From a virus, in the IMG/VR virus record IMGVR_UViG_3300030521_000002, positions 1 through 64,000 of that record: a DNA stretch of 64,000 nt; one strand, written 5' to 3'. Positions 7,869 to 16,344 of the stretch are shown piece by piece (within the stretch, counting starts at the first letter, position 1; the number at the start of each line of letters is the position of its first letter). The position numbers and the translations under genes are program-made. The notes under the pieces are model-generated. The model did no database searches and was not told where the DNA came from. It worked only from the letters and a program-made list of their open reading frames with translations.

Positions 7869-9454
7869 GCTGCGCCTAACACTTTCTTAATAGGCTTGTT
7901 GAAGAAACCATAGACTGCCAATACCAGACTATCCGCCTCATCCGGGGAACAGCCTAGTATTTCTTGGAGGGTAATCTCCTCACTGTCCTTATTCTTCTTG
8001 GTCTTAGGGGGCAAGTATAACCTACCCTCCGCATCATACAATAAAGGCATTAGAGAGAGTTGCCTTCTGAGTTCACTATACTCTGCTGGAATACCGAAAC
8101 CCCCTCGCTTCCATTGAGATTGCTCATCTAGCTCTTGCAAGGTTGGGTCAAGCAGGTTGAACCTCAATAGCCCATACATCTCTGCCCTACGATTCTTGTA
8201 GGTATACTTCTCCTCTCGTTCCTCCCTGCGCTCATTCCTAGTCGCCTTACGATTGGCTTGTTCAGGAATGTGGTTCGTAGCCGGTTCTCCAAAGCCCACC
8301 GTCCTTACATTATAGCCTCGCTTACGCAGTGCATCGGCGTGTTGCTTACCACCTCCCCCACGGTCAAAGATCACATTCTCTGGTAAGAGGTTAAACTCTC
8401 TAATCAGCCCGATGGTAATGTTAGGAATCACGGAAGTATCAGGGGTGCTCATTACCACCATCTTCATAATCCCTTTCTCATCCATGATGCACCAGGCTGT
8501 ATCGTCTCCACCCTCTCCCGTATCAATGCCCATCGTCTTAGCAATACGCTTGCGAGAGATACTCATGTACTCCCGTTCTACCTTGTCAGCAATCTCTTCG
8601 GCCCTATTCAACCATTCTGGAGGATACAAGAAGAATTCAGCACTTTCACAAAACTCAGCGTCAAGCCCTACCATCTGCTGGGGTTTGGTCCAGAGCTTTC
8701 TACGCTTGAGATACGTGGGCCAATCCACCACACCGGGTACGAGCGTTGCGCCAGTCGGCTTGATCCCCTTGTGTTGTTGAGTCAGGGCCAGCCTCACATT
8801 AGGGCTATCCTCGGCCTTAATTTTGATGATCTTACGATGGAAGCCTGGTCCATCATCCCGCTTAATATCCCCACCCTTCACGCCACGATAAAAGAAGTTC
8901 GTACAAGGCAGACAATTACCGATCACCAAAGTACGATGTGCCCATGTTTCACTAGCAGTCTTGTATTGATCCTTAATCGAACTGGCCTCATCGAAAACGG
9001 CCAGTGTTCTAGGCAGGAAGTCCCTACCGCGTTCCAAGTGATGGCCCTGCATCGTCTCGACCACATTCGTCACAATCCCATGAATGTAGCTCCTCGCCTC
9101 AAACCCACTATTCGTGAGTTGCTTACCCATCATGTCAGAGGGTGTGACATAGATCGGGAGATTATACCTGCTAGTCTGTAATAACCTCCGCATCTCACCC
9201 CACAGCACATCCTTGAGTTGAGTTTCACTAGAACTACTCGGCACAATTCGGCAGGGGCTACGTGATGAGAAGAACCACAGGCAACCTACTGCTGTGATAT
9301 AGTCCTTACCGAGTTGATTCCCAGCAGGTACGATCGTCTCGTCATTGTCCCTGAGTGAGAGTAGAATCTCAGCTTGCTTATCGTAGATCACACTATCAGG
9401 CCAGCAGAGCTTGATAAATCGCAGGGGGTCTAGCAATAGCTCGTGGAGGTTCAT
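7865..9454 (-). CDS. terL: Terminase large subunit
   Basis: A 529-residue packaging motor. The ATPase half has a Walker A variant GNQLGKD (residues 45-51) and a Walker B with catalytic Glu, LAVFDEAS (about 150). The nuclease half has an RNase H-like MGIDTGEGGDDT (about 305) and VIFDRGGGGKQHADALRKRG (about 360), typical of the third acidic site region. It cuts concatemers and pumps DNA into the prohead through the portal. Asp in place of the usual Thr/Ser after the P-loop Lys is unusual. The small subunit gene lies about 1.4 kb upstream, separated by six small genes. Confidence 0.93.
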   Translation of the reverse strand: MNLHELLLDPLRFIKLCWPDSVIYDKQAEILLSLRDNDETIVPAGNQLGKDYITAVGCLWFFSSRSPCRIVPSSSSETQLKDVLWGEMRRLLQTSRYNLPIYVTPSDMMGKQLTNSGFEARSYIHGIVTNVVETMQGHHLERGRDFLPRTLAVFDEASSIKDQYKTASETWAHRTLVIGNCLPCTNFFYRGVKGGDIKRDDGPGFHRKIIKIKAEDSPNVRLALTQQHKGIKPTGATLVPGVVDWPTYLKRRKLWTKPQQMVGLDAEFCESAEFFLYPPEWLNRAEEIADKVEREYMSISRKRIAKTMGIDTGEGGDDTAWCIMDEKGIMKMVVMSTPDTSVIPNITIGLIREFNLLPENVIFDRGGGGKQHADALRKRGYNVRTVGFGEPATNHIPEQANRKATRNERREEREEKYTYKNRRAEMYGLLRFNLLDPTLQELDEQSQWKRGGFGIPAEYSELRRQLSLMPLLYDAEGRLYLPPKTKKNKDSEEITLQEILGCSPDEADSLVLAVYGFFNKPIKKVLGAA

Positions 9455-9681
9455 TAGCAGTAGACTTGGATACGACCATTCTGAACGGGATGATGAGCAA
9501 CCCTAAAGCTAAGAATCTTGCCTTCCTTGTCCAGCTTGATTTCTTCAACTACAGCAAGAGTACCAGTGTAGGGATGCAACCCCGGCCTATGCTCAAACCA
9601 CCTCCATTTGATATACAAACCAAGGGTTACAATCCCCACGGCCAGAGCACCGCTAATGATTGAGATGAGTATCTCTCGCAT
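9454..9681 (-). CDS. Membrane-anchored small protein
   Basis: A 75-residue protein with one N-terminal hydrophobic segment (about residues 4-26), then a small soluble beta-rich domain (TGTLAVVEEIKLDKEGKI). AAGGAG precedes the ATG; the stop overlaps the terminase start as TAATG. Function unknown. Confidence 0.55.
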   Translation of the reverse strand: MREILISIISGALAVGIVTLGLYIKWRWFEHRPGLHPYTGTLAVVEEIKLDKEGKILSFRVAHHPVQNGRIQVYC

Positions 9682-9689
9682 ATTACTCC

Positions 9690-9962
9690 TTATTGGAACA
9701 CAACCTTAAGTGGAGCAGGCAACGTCTTCTCGTAGCGGAGAACTTCACCTGTTTCGCTATGTGTCACAAATCCACCACACTCAGTCCACTGTAACCCACG
9801 TATCCAGCCAGTCTCAGTATTTACCGCCACGATCTTCCACTCTGGGCCATATTCCACTTCATCGGAATCCCACATTCGAGCTGGCTTGCAAGTGCAGTCC
9901 ACTGGCATCATACCTTGCTTGCGCAACTCCTTTATGTCATCCGGGTTCCAGCAGTAGATCAT
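9690..9962 (-). CDS. Hypothetical protein
   Basis: A 90-residue soluble protein with a CTC motif near residue 24 and a beta-rich C-terminal half (ETGWIRGLQW, ETGEVLRYEK). ATG overlaps the previous stop by 4 nt. No family recognised. Confidence 0.5.
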   Translation of the reverse strand: MIYCWNPDDIKELRKQGMMPVDCTCKPARMWDSDEVEYGPEWKIVAVNTETGWIRGLQWTECGGFVTHSETGEVLRYEKTLPAPLKVVFQ

Positions 9963-10198
9963 ACTGCCAACTCCTTGAGATTGGCTAAGGTTTCTTTGAT
10001 CCCCCTAATCTCACCAGCATCGTAGAACAACCTACAAGCCTGCTTCATACGTTCTAAGAACATTACAGACATATTCACACCGATGTTAGGGGATATCTGC
10101 TCCCAGGTTTCCTCAAAGGACATAGGCATGGGTTTCTTAGTTGGCAATCCTTCAGGATGTTCTCCAGGCATTGTCATTGGTTCATCTTCTAGCATCAA
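9959..10198 (-). CDS. Hypothetical helical protein
   Basis: A 79-residue protein with a Pro/Met-rich acidic start and a helical C-terminal half (FLERMKQACRLFYDAGEIRG). It overlaps both neighbours by 4 nt, so it is part of the coupled terminase operon. Function unknown. Confidence 0.5.
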   Translation of the reverse strand: MMLEDEPMTMPGEHPEGLPTKKPMPMSFEETWEQISPNIGVNMSVMFLERMKQACRLFYDAGEIRGIKETLANLKELAV

Positions 10199-10374
10199 TC
10201 ACCCCACATAGTTCGACCAGGCTTGCTACCACTGATGGGAGGTGGAGCTTCGCTGCCCTTGCCAATTTGCACCCGATACTCCACATAGATTGCATTCAGG
10301 GTCTTGTTGATTTGACCCAGCCTAATCCAACACACCACTGATAACACCAGTACCAACACCATTTCGACGATCAT
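10195..10374 (-). CDS. Small single-span membrane protein
   Basis: A 59-residue protein: hydrophobic segment at residues 3-18, then a short helix and a Pro/Gly-rich tail. I chose the ATG at 10374 because GAGG lies 5 nt upstream; a start at 10407 has no comparable site. Function unknown. Confidence 0.5.
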   Translation of the reverse strand: MIVEMVLVLVLSVVCWIRLGQINKTLNAIYVEYRVQIGKGSEAPPPISGSKPGRTMWGD

Positions 10375-10394
10375 ACCTTCCTCGCTTGTTAGGG

Positions 10395-10580
10395 TTACTT
10401 GCAACAATTATAACACAACTTACCTGCTTGCTTACACTTAATCCTGTCTGCAATGGGCATTCGTACCCGGCTAGCGGGCTTACCGAGGCTCCTACCGCAT
10501 ACAGTCCTAATATAATTTACGTCCTCGTCTTTGATGAGATGGTAGACAGTACCTCCCAACGCCATAAATTCACTAGCCAT
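10395..10580 (-). CDS. Hypothetical small protein
   Basis: A 61-residue protein with a basic C-terminal half and a final Cys pair (CYNCC), plus Cys near residues 28 and 49, perhaps a small metal-binding fold. Sits in the leftward terminase operon. Function unknown. Confidence 0.45.
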   Translation of the reverse strand: MASEFMALGGTVYHLIKDEDVNYIRTVCGRSLGKPASRVRMPIADRIKCKQAGKLCYNCCK

Positions 10581-10590
10581 AGTTCACCTG

Positions 10591-10884
10591 TTAGGGAAAT
10601 GATAGACCATACTTCACGAATACATGCTTGAGACGGTAATTGATGCGGGCTTCATACCAACCAATCCACCAATCGCATCGGAGCTTATGCCCAATGGGAT
10701 AAGGACAATACTCATCGGGGCGCTGATGCCCTTCCCGAGTCTCTTCATTAGATTCTATCATGTAGAGATACCAACTATCCCGACCCTCTTGCTTGACTTC
10801 TTCCGAGGTTTTGAGTTTAGGGAATTTAGTCATGTTAGATATACCTGGATTATAAGTAGCGTTTGGTTTCCGTTTAGCCCACAT
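10591..10884 (-). CDS. Rmf/CrpP-like small protein (tentative)
   Basis: A 97-residue protein from the ATG at 10884 (GAGG 9 nt upstream; 11-nt overlap with the small terminase gene). The C-terminal part has the order EGRDSW...CPYP...RCDWWIGWYEAR, resembling ribosome modulation factor/CrpP-type proteins (Gly-rich start, Cys-Pro-Tyr, Arg, Trp-x-x-Gly-Trp). Known: Rmf dimerises ribosomes; CrpP-like proteins are widespread small relatives. The match is by motif only. Confidence 0.5.
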   Translation of the reverse strand: MWAKRKPNATYNPGISNMTKFPKLKTSEEVKQEGRDSWYLYMIESNEETREGHQRPDEYCPYPIGHKLRCDWWIGWYEARINYRLKHVFVKYGLSFP

Positions 10885-11506
10885 TGCTCTTATCCTCAAT
10901 GAACTTGGCGTCAATCACATTACTCGGTTGTTGTTCCACCTTCTCTAGCAGATGAGTCAGGAGATTCAACATCTCTGGTGTAGCTCCAATATCATTTTGA
11001 CTCTTGGATAGCTCCACCAGCATCCCCAAGTGCTTGGCAATAAGGTGCAATGCCTCTAGTTTACTCCAAAATCTAGGCTTTACGGCGGTCACCGTCTCGG
11101 TAGTCTCGCCTTGCCCTCTTGTCGTGATTTGTACATCAAACCCGCTCAAGCACCTAGCTATCGAATCTGGCATCTGGTGAATTGAGAGCAGATTACCATG
11201 CTCATCGTACATCTCTTTGGGATTAGCTAGAGCGATCAGTTGCAGCTCTTGGAGAATCCTGACTTGATCTAATTTGAACTCGTTGCGCCTCTGATGAAAT
11301 GCCTTACCAAGCATGGCCTGAATCACAGGCTTCTTCATTAAGCTATTAGCAGCCTGTGGAGCATTCTTATAACCAGCAGCACGAGCAGCATTCGTTGCAT
11401 TAAACGATTTATCAGCCAAAATAGCATCAATAAACAACTGTTGTTGAGCTGTTAATCTGTTCTTATCAGCACCTCTTTTTCGTTCTGTTATCAGTTGTGT
11501 TGACAT
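10874..11506 (-). CDS. terS: Terminase small subunit (Terminase_2 family)
   Basis: A 210-residue protein. Residues about 18-75 form the family N-terminal helix-turn-helix: LTAQQQLFIDAILADKSFNA, ARAAGYKNA, then a SLMKKPVIQAML helix, the classical pattern of the Terminase_2 group. The middle has a RILQELQLIALANPKEMYD segment, and the C-terminus is a likely oligomerisation helix (LLTHLLEKVEQQP). It recognises the pac/cos site and hands DNA to the large subunit. It heads the head-module gene order downstream of several small genes. Confidence 0.88.
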   Translation of the reverse strand: MSTQLITERKRGADKNRLTAQQQLFIDAILADKSFNATNAARAAGYKNAPQAANSLMKKPVIQAMLGKAFHQRRNEFKLDQVRILQELQLIALANPKEMYDEHGNLLSIHQMPDSIARCLSGFDVQITTRGQGETTETVTAVKPRFWSKLEALHLIAKHLGMLVELSKSQNDIGATPEMLNLLTHLLEKVEQQPSNVIDAKFIEDKSNVG

Positions 11507-11543
11507 AACCAGGCTAACTCATCACAGACTATATACCACAAAA

Positions 11544-11684
11544 TCAGATAAACCACGCTGCCAACCAATAGAACACCACCGTCGAAACACAAGCTACACA
11601 GAACACTACAAAACAGTTAAAGCAGAACCCCAATATCTCTGCCAACCTTTCCAACCCAGCCGATTCTTCGTCGTAGTAACTCAT
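11544..11684 (-). CDS. 46-residue membrane microprotein
   Basis: Starts at an ATG that overlaps the previous stop by 4 nt. It has a short acidic N-terminus (MSYYDEESAGLERLAE) followed by one long hydrophobic segment rich in Phe, Val and Cys to the C-terminus. Probable single-span membrane protein; function unknown. Confidence 0.5.
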   Translation of the reverse strand: MSYYDEESAGLERLAEILGFCFNCFVVFCVACVSTVVFYWLAAWFI

Positions 11685-12145
11685 GTTTGTGCTTGTCCCT
11701 GAAACACGACTCTCAACCTTGTCCACTCATTCAGCATCCACTGACAACTATTGTGGGGTCTAATTATAGTTCCCTTACCAGAGACATAATAATGCTCAAA
11801 TGGCAGAGTTGACTCTATCAGCAACTGCTTAACCTCTGTATTCTGTTCTACTTTGGCTCGCATAGCCACTTTGAACTTATACTCAAACTCCAACTTACTA
11901 TCATCAGGCCAATCATTGATACAAAGGATTCTACCCACCATCTTGGCCTTGTACCCATACATCTTTCTCAGTGCTTCCCGAGAGCCATCATTAGGAGCTA
12001 ACATCCAATACCAATATCCCTCCAGGGAAGCAAACTCACCAGCAGGAATATGGATCGGCGTATGAGCAAAGTTAGACAGGATACGTCCAACCTCTGTCTC
12101 CCCCTTGGAGTAAATGTTGATATGGCCCACGCCATCCTTACCCAT
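11681..12145 (-). CDS. NADAR/YbiA-like protein (tentative)
   Basis: A 154-residue protein. The start INIYSKGETEVGRILSNF followed by a Pro-rich turn and LEGYWYWML recalls the NADAR fold (FYS...LSNF...S.EHYYQ pattern), and a later RKMYGYKAKMVGR resembles its basic helix. Known: NADAR proteins act on ADP-ribose-related compounds, and some reverse DNA ADP-ribosylation. The usual catalytic EHYYQ-like element is altered here, so activity is uncertain. Located upstream of the small terminase; a counter-defence role would be inference. Confidence 0.5.
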   Translation of the reverse strand: MGKDGVGHINIYSKGETEVGRILSNFAHTPIHIPAGEFASLEGYWYWMLAPNDGSREALRKMYGYKAKMVGRILCINDWPDDSKLEFEYKFKVAMRAKVEQNTEVKQLLIESTLPFEHYYVSGKGTIIRPHNSCQWMLNEWTRLRVVFQGQAQT

Positions 12146-12148
12146 AGA

Positions 12149-12883
12149 TCACCCACCTCCTACACGGCTCTCTCGCAGCGGGAAATCCTGGGCTAATTGT
12201 TCGCGCTTGGCCTTGATCTGCGCTTGCCAATGCTCAGGAAAGTCATTCTCATGCTTAACCACAGCTTTGACCAATCCGGTGTGGTTCATATGAGCCACCG
12301 ACCATAATCCAACAGCTAGTTTCTCACGTGTGGTATCACTGAACCTAGAAGCCACAGCCTCCAGCGTATCCCCTGCTACGTTCCTCAATTCCACCACAGT
12401 CAATTCAGCTGGCATGTTACTCTCCTGCTCAAGTGTGTGTAGCTCTTTGTGAAGCCGATTGTTTGTTTCACATATATCCAAGTAAATCTTCCTAAACCTC
12501 TGTAAATCAAATAGGAGTCGGTTTAACCCACCATGAGCGAAGTATTCAGGACCTGTTCGGTTAGTAATAACCTCATCCAACACGGTTGCTTTACAGTCCA
12601 CCATGAACTTTTCAATAATCCGAGATAGTAAAGAACCCGGCTTATTTGGCAAGTTGGCTACAAGCTCCTTTCCAGCAATATCCCCAACCTCCGTCCAATC
12701 CTGGCTTTCCACTTCCTTGGTAGGTAGACAGCTAGGACTCTCAGCCATTAGCTCTTGGAGAACAACCAGGATATCATATAGGATTCGATCTCTGGTAGCA
12801 CCATCCCCTCGACGAGGTTCTCCAAACAAACTGCGTTGCATTTGTTCCGTATGCAAGGGAATGTGATCTTTACTAGCACTCAT
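12149..12883 (-). CDS. Hypothetical helical protein
   Basis: A 244-residue, mostly helical protein. A central region (about 120-150) has heptad-like Leu/Ile spacing and could form a coiled coil. No Cys cluster, signal or membrane segment. GAGAC/GAGG-type sequence precedes the ATG. I do not recognise a family; position in the early part of the leftward late operon is the only context. Confidence 0.55.
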   Translation of the reverse strand: MSASKDHIPLHTEQMQRSLFGEPRRGDGATRDRILYDILVVLQELMAESPSCLPTKEVESQDWTEVGDIAGKELVANLPNKPGSLLSRIIEKFMVDCKATVLDEVITNRTGPEYFAHGGLNRLLFDLQRFRKIYLDICETNNRLHKELHTLEQESNMPAELTVVELRNVAGDTLEAVASRFSDTTREKLAVGLWSVAHMNHTGLVKAVVKHENDFPEHWQAQIKAKREQLAQDFPLRESRVGGG

Positions 12884-12892
12884 CGTCGTCTC

Positions 12893-13231
12893 CTAGCGTT
12901 GGGGTTTGTCGATTGCATTGAGCAGCTTAGCTACCTCGATTGTATCATTCCTCAGAGCCTCTAGGTCACTAGGGAGATTAGGAACATCCCTGAGACTCCC
13001 GAGCACATGGTTGATATAAGCCCTGAGAGCCACCCGGCTAGCCTCATTGTGCAAACCGTCGTTAGGGGCTTGATCGAAGCGCAGGACGAAGTATTTAGCT
13101 GATAGGTCGGCTTCGCCGAAAACGTAGCTGGTTAGATACTTACCATCAACGCTGCTTACCAAGGCAACGGTACGAGGTTCTAACAGTGCTTGAACAGCCG
13201 GGTCTAGCGGTGTTCCAAGTTCAACGAACAT
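12893..13231 (-). CDS. Hypothetical protein
   Basis: A 112-residue soluble protein with a beta-rich N-terminal half (TVALVSSVDGKYLTSYVFGE) and a helical C-terminus. Next gene follows after 9 nt. No family recognised. Confidence 0.5.
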   Translation of the reverse strand: MFVELGTPLDPAVQALLEPRTVALVSSVDGKYLTSYVFGEADLSAKYFVLRFDQAPNDGLHNEASRVALRAYINHVLGSLRDVPNLPSDLEALRNDTIEVAKLLNAIDKPQR

Positions 13232-13258
13232 CAGAGATATCCTTTGTATTACCTTAAT

Positions 13259-13516
13259 TCAAAGCCCTTTTTCAAAGCCCTTTGTAGCGAACCCTATTTG
13301 CAGGTAACTCCACGATTCTTGTATTTCAGCGATCGTTCCGTCCTTAATCCACTTATAAGCCAGAGCTTTGGTTTTGAAGAGGATGGGAAAGTAAAGCACG
13401 CAATCATAGTGGATTTCCCAAGAGCATAGTTGGCCATGTTCGGGATGGTAGACAGAGCAATTATCACTGACATGTAACTCATCTCGATGGTCATGGCAGT
13501 TCCATCTCTCAGACAT
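13259..13516 (-). CDS. Hypothetical protein, first gene of the leftward late operon
   Basis: An 85-residue protein rich in His, Cys and aromatic residues in its first half (CHDHRDELHVSDNCSVYHPE), perhaps metal-binding. It is the first gene after the 13.5 kb switch region; the terminator-like hairpin ends only about 15 nt before its ATG. Confidence 0.5.
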   Translation of the reverse strand: MSERWNCHDHRDELHVSDNCSVYHPEHGQLCSWEIHYDCVLYFPILFKTKALAYKWIKDGTIAEIQESWSYLQIGFATKGFEKGL

Positions 13517-13532
13517 ACTTCACCTTTGTATT

Positions 13533-13581
13533 AAAAGGGTGGAGCCACCGCAGTAGGCGCAATACACACGGTGCTCCACCC
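13533..13581 (-). terminator. Terminator-like hairpin just upstream of the late operon
   Basis: Inverted repeat GGGTGGAGC (13537-13545) / GCTCCACCC (13573-13581), extended inward by ACCG/CGGT with one bulge. Read leftward the hairpin is followed by TTTT. It would end transcripts coming from the 14-19 kb leftward genes, or act as an attenuator or antitermination target for the late genes, since no room for a promoter remains before the gene at 13516. Confidence 0.6.
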
Positions 13582-13675
13582 CAACCCTAACGCTTGTATC
13601 CTAGCCGATTTCCCCGGTCGGTAAACGATGCACCGTAAGGACTTATAAAAACCCCCAAAAAATATGGTACATGGG

Positions 13676-13730
13676 GTAGTAATACTAAATGATTATATCT
13701 ACAATGACACCGGGATAGTATTATTACTAC
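13676..13730. promoter_or_regulatory. AT-rich inverted repeat in switch region
   Basis: GTAGTAATACTA (13676-13687) and TAGTATTATTACTAC (13716-13730) are inverted repeats differing by a 3-nt insertion. They lie in the 253-nt gap between the leftward gene at 13516 and the rightward reading frame at 13770. Likely operator or promoter region; no clear -35/-10 pair was found. Confidence 0.4.
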
Positions 13731-13769
13731 TCATTACTCTGTAATGATTGTATTAGGGAGTTAGCAGTA

Positions 13770-13985
13770 ATGTCTAACAGTAGTAACAACAAATCTAAGA
13801 AGGGCCTTTGGGGACGTTCCCTCAATTTCACTAGCCCTAAGACACAAGCCGAGAAGGAACTCTACCTCGCTTACGACAAGGCTAAAAAGCCAAACGGTCT
13901 AAGTAGTCTCACACACGGTAAGGCATCTCCTCTCGCTCCAGAGGAATCCCCAATGCCTTGCCCAAAGCTTCCGCCGTGGAGCTAA
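13770..13985 (+). CDS. Possible small rightward gene
   Basis: A 71-residue polar, basic protein (MSNSSNNKSKKGLWGRSLNF start, then KTQAEKELYLAYDKAKK). GGGAG lies about 10 nt before the ATG. Its last 77 nt overlap, head-on, the 3' end of the leftward gene ending at 13909, so either the two are convergent genes or this one is spurious. Function unknown. Confidence 0.4.
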   Translation: MSNSSNNKSKKGLWGRSLNFTSPKTQAEKELYLAYDKAKKPNGLSSLTHGKASPLAPEESPMPCPKLPPWS

Positions 13986-14130
13986 GCATTTGGCCGTGCA
14001 TGAGACTACCAGTACAAGGACCATTACGCTCGATGATCCATACGTCGCACATAGCCGTCTCAGGATAGCTCCTAATCCTTAGCAAGACGTTGGCAGGCTT
14101 AGGTTGCCTCTTGAGGATCGGCTTAGGCAT
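13909..14130 (-). CDS. Small protein with MPKPI leader
   Basis: A 73-residue protein from an ATG at 14130 that overlaps the previous stop (TGATG). It begins MPKPILKRQPKP, the leader shared by many genes of this phage, then a small domain (VLLRIRSYPETAMCDVWIIE). Function unknown. A GTG one codon upstream is possible. Confidence 0.55.
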   Translation of the reverse strand: MPKPILKRQPKPANVLLRIRSYPETAMCDVWIIERNGPCTGSLMHGQMLSSTAEALGKALGIPLEREEMPYRV

Positions 14131-14393
14131 CACTTAGCCTCAGTAGGAACGGTGGGGAGAAATACAATAGGGAGTTGTTCGGCAACTGCCCTACCGACAG
14201 CTTCAATCAATAGGGTAACACTCTTCTTACACTTCCTCTGTTCCTTAAACCCCTCCCCCGAGCAAGCCAGGATTCTGCCATTGACCGCCCTTAGATGCCA
14301 TCTCCACTCTCCCTTAGCGTCTTGGAAGACTTCAAAGCGAGGTGTCTTGGGCTTGTTCGCCTTAGCCTTGATTACGGGTTTCTTCTTTGCCAT
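14130..14393 (-). CDS. DUF1508/YegP-like protein
   Basis: An 87-residue protein: Lys-rich start (MAKKKPVIKAKANKPK), then a single DUF1508-like unit, RFEVFQDAKGEWRWHLRA, NGRILACSGEGFKEQRKC, followed by a helix. Known YegP-type proteins have two tandem repeats of this beta-beta-beta-alpha unit; here there is one. Its biochemical role is not known. Confidence 0.7.
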   Translation of the reverse strand: MAKKKPVIKAKANKPKTPRFEVFQDAKGEWRWHLRAVNGRILACSGEGFKEQRKCKKSVTLLIEAVGRAVAEQLPIVFLPTVPTEAK

Positions 14394-14413
14394 TGTCTAG
14401 CTCCTTGTAAAAG

Positions 14414-14977
14414 TTACTCGATTACATCGAACTCATTCCCACAACCACATGTAGGAACTCCCGACTCTTCCAACCACTTACGAGAGATTCGTAAATTACA
14501 TCCACACTCACAAACTAGTTTAATTGAACTACTGACCAACTTGGTTCTAGCAGTTGGTAATAGCGCTTGGTGCGGATAAGGCCCAAGCTTTCCTAAGAAC
14601 TTATCTAAAAGTTCCTTGAGTTTATCGCCAGGGCCAGCATTAGTGGGCTTTCCAACGAGCCCTAATGACCTGCAAGCGCGAATGAACATTCCCTTATGGC
14701 CACATTGCGTACCAACCGCTACGTGGACTAGCTCATGGGCTACCGTTCCAGCAACTTCGATAGGGTTCTCCAATGTAGGGCTAATAAACAATTCGTAGAT
14801 ACCCGCCTTGCTAGACACATTGGAATGGCACTGTCCGATAACCCTAGCTTTGCGACTCAATGCCCGAATACATGGCCAACCGCAAGTAATCCTCCAAGGG
14901 TCGAGCTTAAACCCCTTGCGAGAATACATGCCTGTTAGTTCTTCGGCTACCTTAGTTAGCCAATCCTCGCGGTTCAT
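14414..14977 (-). CDS. SprT-like zinc metalloprotease
   Basis: A 187-residue protein. The catalytic motif AHELVHVAVG (HExxH, about residues 79-88) and a third ligand region (CGHKGMFIRAC) match the SprT/Spartan family. The C-terminus carries a four-Cys zinc ribbon (VCECGC ... TCGCG). Known: Spartan-like proteases degrade DNA-protein crosslinks; bacterial and phage SprT roles are unclear. It sits among replication genes, overlapping the ATPase gene by 4 nt. Confidence 0.8.
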   Translation of the reverse strand: MNREDWLTKVAEELTGMYSRKGFKLDPWRITCGWPCIRALSRKARVIGQCHSNVSSKAGIYELFISPTLENPIEVAGTVAHELVHVAVGTQCGHKGMFIRACRSLGLVGKPTNAGPGDKLKELLDKFLGKLGPYPHQALLPTARTKLVSSSIKLVCECGCNLRISRKWLEESGVPTCGCGNEFDVIE

Positions 14978-16335
14978 TCCTCAATCTCCGCATAGAGCTT
15001 GCGTAACCGATTCGTGAGCTTCCAGCGTTGTTGCTTGTTCTTAGCACCATTGGGCAAGGGCAAGTCCTCACGTTCAATCACATGAATCTTACGCAAGAAC
15101 CTGACCAGCACTTGGGTACGTTCCATCGGGTAGTGGGTATAGGCTGCTAAAGTCCCGGTATCCAAGCCTAACGTCGAACGGTAGAGGCAACGGACCATCT
15201 CCATAGTTTGGCCACTCGCTGTATTGATAGCCACCTTCTTCACCCTCCGCATGACTTCCTCATCAATCGTCTTGCGGTTTAATACCACTGCTAAGCAACA
15301 TGCCAACCTTACGAATTGGTGGGTAAGTCTCGTGGGCATTTCTTTAGAGCTACGTTCCTCAAACTTCTGGCCGGGCCTAGCTCGTAAGAAAGCCGTGAAC
15401 TCGGCTAACGAAGCGCACGTACCCACAATGGCATCCTCATCAATGGTCAGCATTGAAAGTAAGTCCTCGATGTTGCTCTTGAGCCAATCCACGTAGCCAC
15501 CCGTGAGTTGGTAAGCCTCTGCTTTCTCAGGAGTCATTTGACTTTCGGGGTGAGCACTCGATTTCTTCATTACCGAGCGTATAGCCGTGTAGCCCACCCT
15601 TCGCAGAATCTCTGCTTGTTCATCGTGACTTGGGGGATCGAAGAAGACTTTTAGGAACCGATCACCCAATTGGCTTTGGTCCGAGGCTAGCAGAGCGAAC
15701 GTGCCCGCCATGATCCAAGGGGTGCGCAATCCCATATAGCGGGTATCTTCATCCTTATTTTTGTAGGTAGAACCTGAAACACCATCGAAGATACGCCGTT
15801 GCTGGCCCATGATCTCGGCGAAGTTAGCTCCCGAAATGAGCGTATCACCTTCCGGGGTAATTAGCGTCTTACGGTTAATCCTTGAGATGAGCGAGAAATC
15901 CTTACCTTCGCCCCCGCCTTTCCATCCACTATGAAATCCGGTGATGTGCTCCAGGGCATGGCAAGACTTGCTAATTAGCATTCCGTCACAGAACTGCGTT
16001 TTGCCACTTCCGGCATCAGCAATCACCATGAGAAAGAGCTGGTCCCCAACTTGCTCGGTCGAAGCAGCTACCGCTAGCATGATGCTCAACACGTCGTCCA
16101 TCTCGCTTCGCCACTTCATCGCCTTACGCCAAGCATTGATTAAATCCCGGTAACTATTGCAAGGAATGGGTTGAAGCCCGGCGGAACCGTTTTTAAGGGC
16201 CTCATCTTCGTCGCTAGTGAGTGCTAGCTCTAGGGGACGTAATTTCCCTAGTATGGACTCCAAGGCCCGCAATCGGCCTCCTAGGCCCCTAGGATTAGAC
16301 GTTGGTAAACTACCTATCTTAACGGGGGTCGGCAA
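14974..16335 (-). CDS. P-loop ATPase, probable replicative helicase/primase-associated ATPase
   Basis: A 453-residue protein starting MPTPVK. Walker A ADAGSGKTQ lies near residue 107-115; a downstream GANFAEIMGQQRR and a LGDRFLKVFFDPPS segment resemble the DUF3987/D5-type helicase fold. The C-terminal 100 residues look like a winged helix (YTHYPMERTQVLVRFLRKI). Same operon as the zinc-finger/TOPRIM primase at 17575-18504, so primase and helicase activities are probably on separate chains. Substrate and direction are not evident. Confidence 0.65.
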   Translation of the reverse strand: MPTPVKIGSLPTSNPRGLGGRLRALESILGKLRPLELALTSDEDEALKNGSAGLQPIPCNSYRDLINAWRKAMKWRSEMDDVLSIMLAVAASTEQVGDQLFLMVIADAGSGKTQFCDGMLISKSCHALEHITGFHSGWKGGGEGKDFSLISRINRKTLITPEGDTLISGANFAEIMGQQRRIFDGVSGSTYKNKDEDTRYMGLRTPWIMAGTFALLASDQSQLGDRFLKVFFDPPSHDEQAEILRRVGYTAIRSVMKKSSAHPESQMTPEKAEAYQLTGGYVDWLKSNIEDLLSMLTIDEDAIVGTCASLAEFTAFLRARPGQKFEERSSKEMPTRLTHQFVRLACCLAVVLNRKTIDEEVMRRVKKVAINTASGQTMEMVRCLYRSTLGLDTGTLAAYTHYPMERTQVLVRFLRKIHVIEREDLPLPNGAKNKQQRWKLTNRLRKLYAEIEE

Positions 16336-16344
16336 TTTAGCCTC

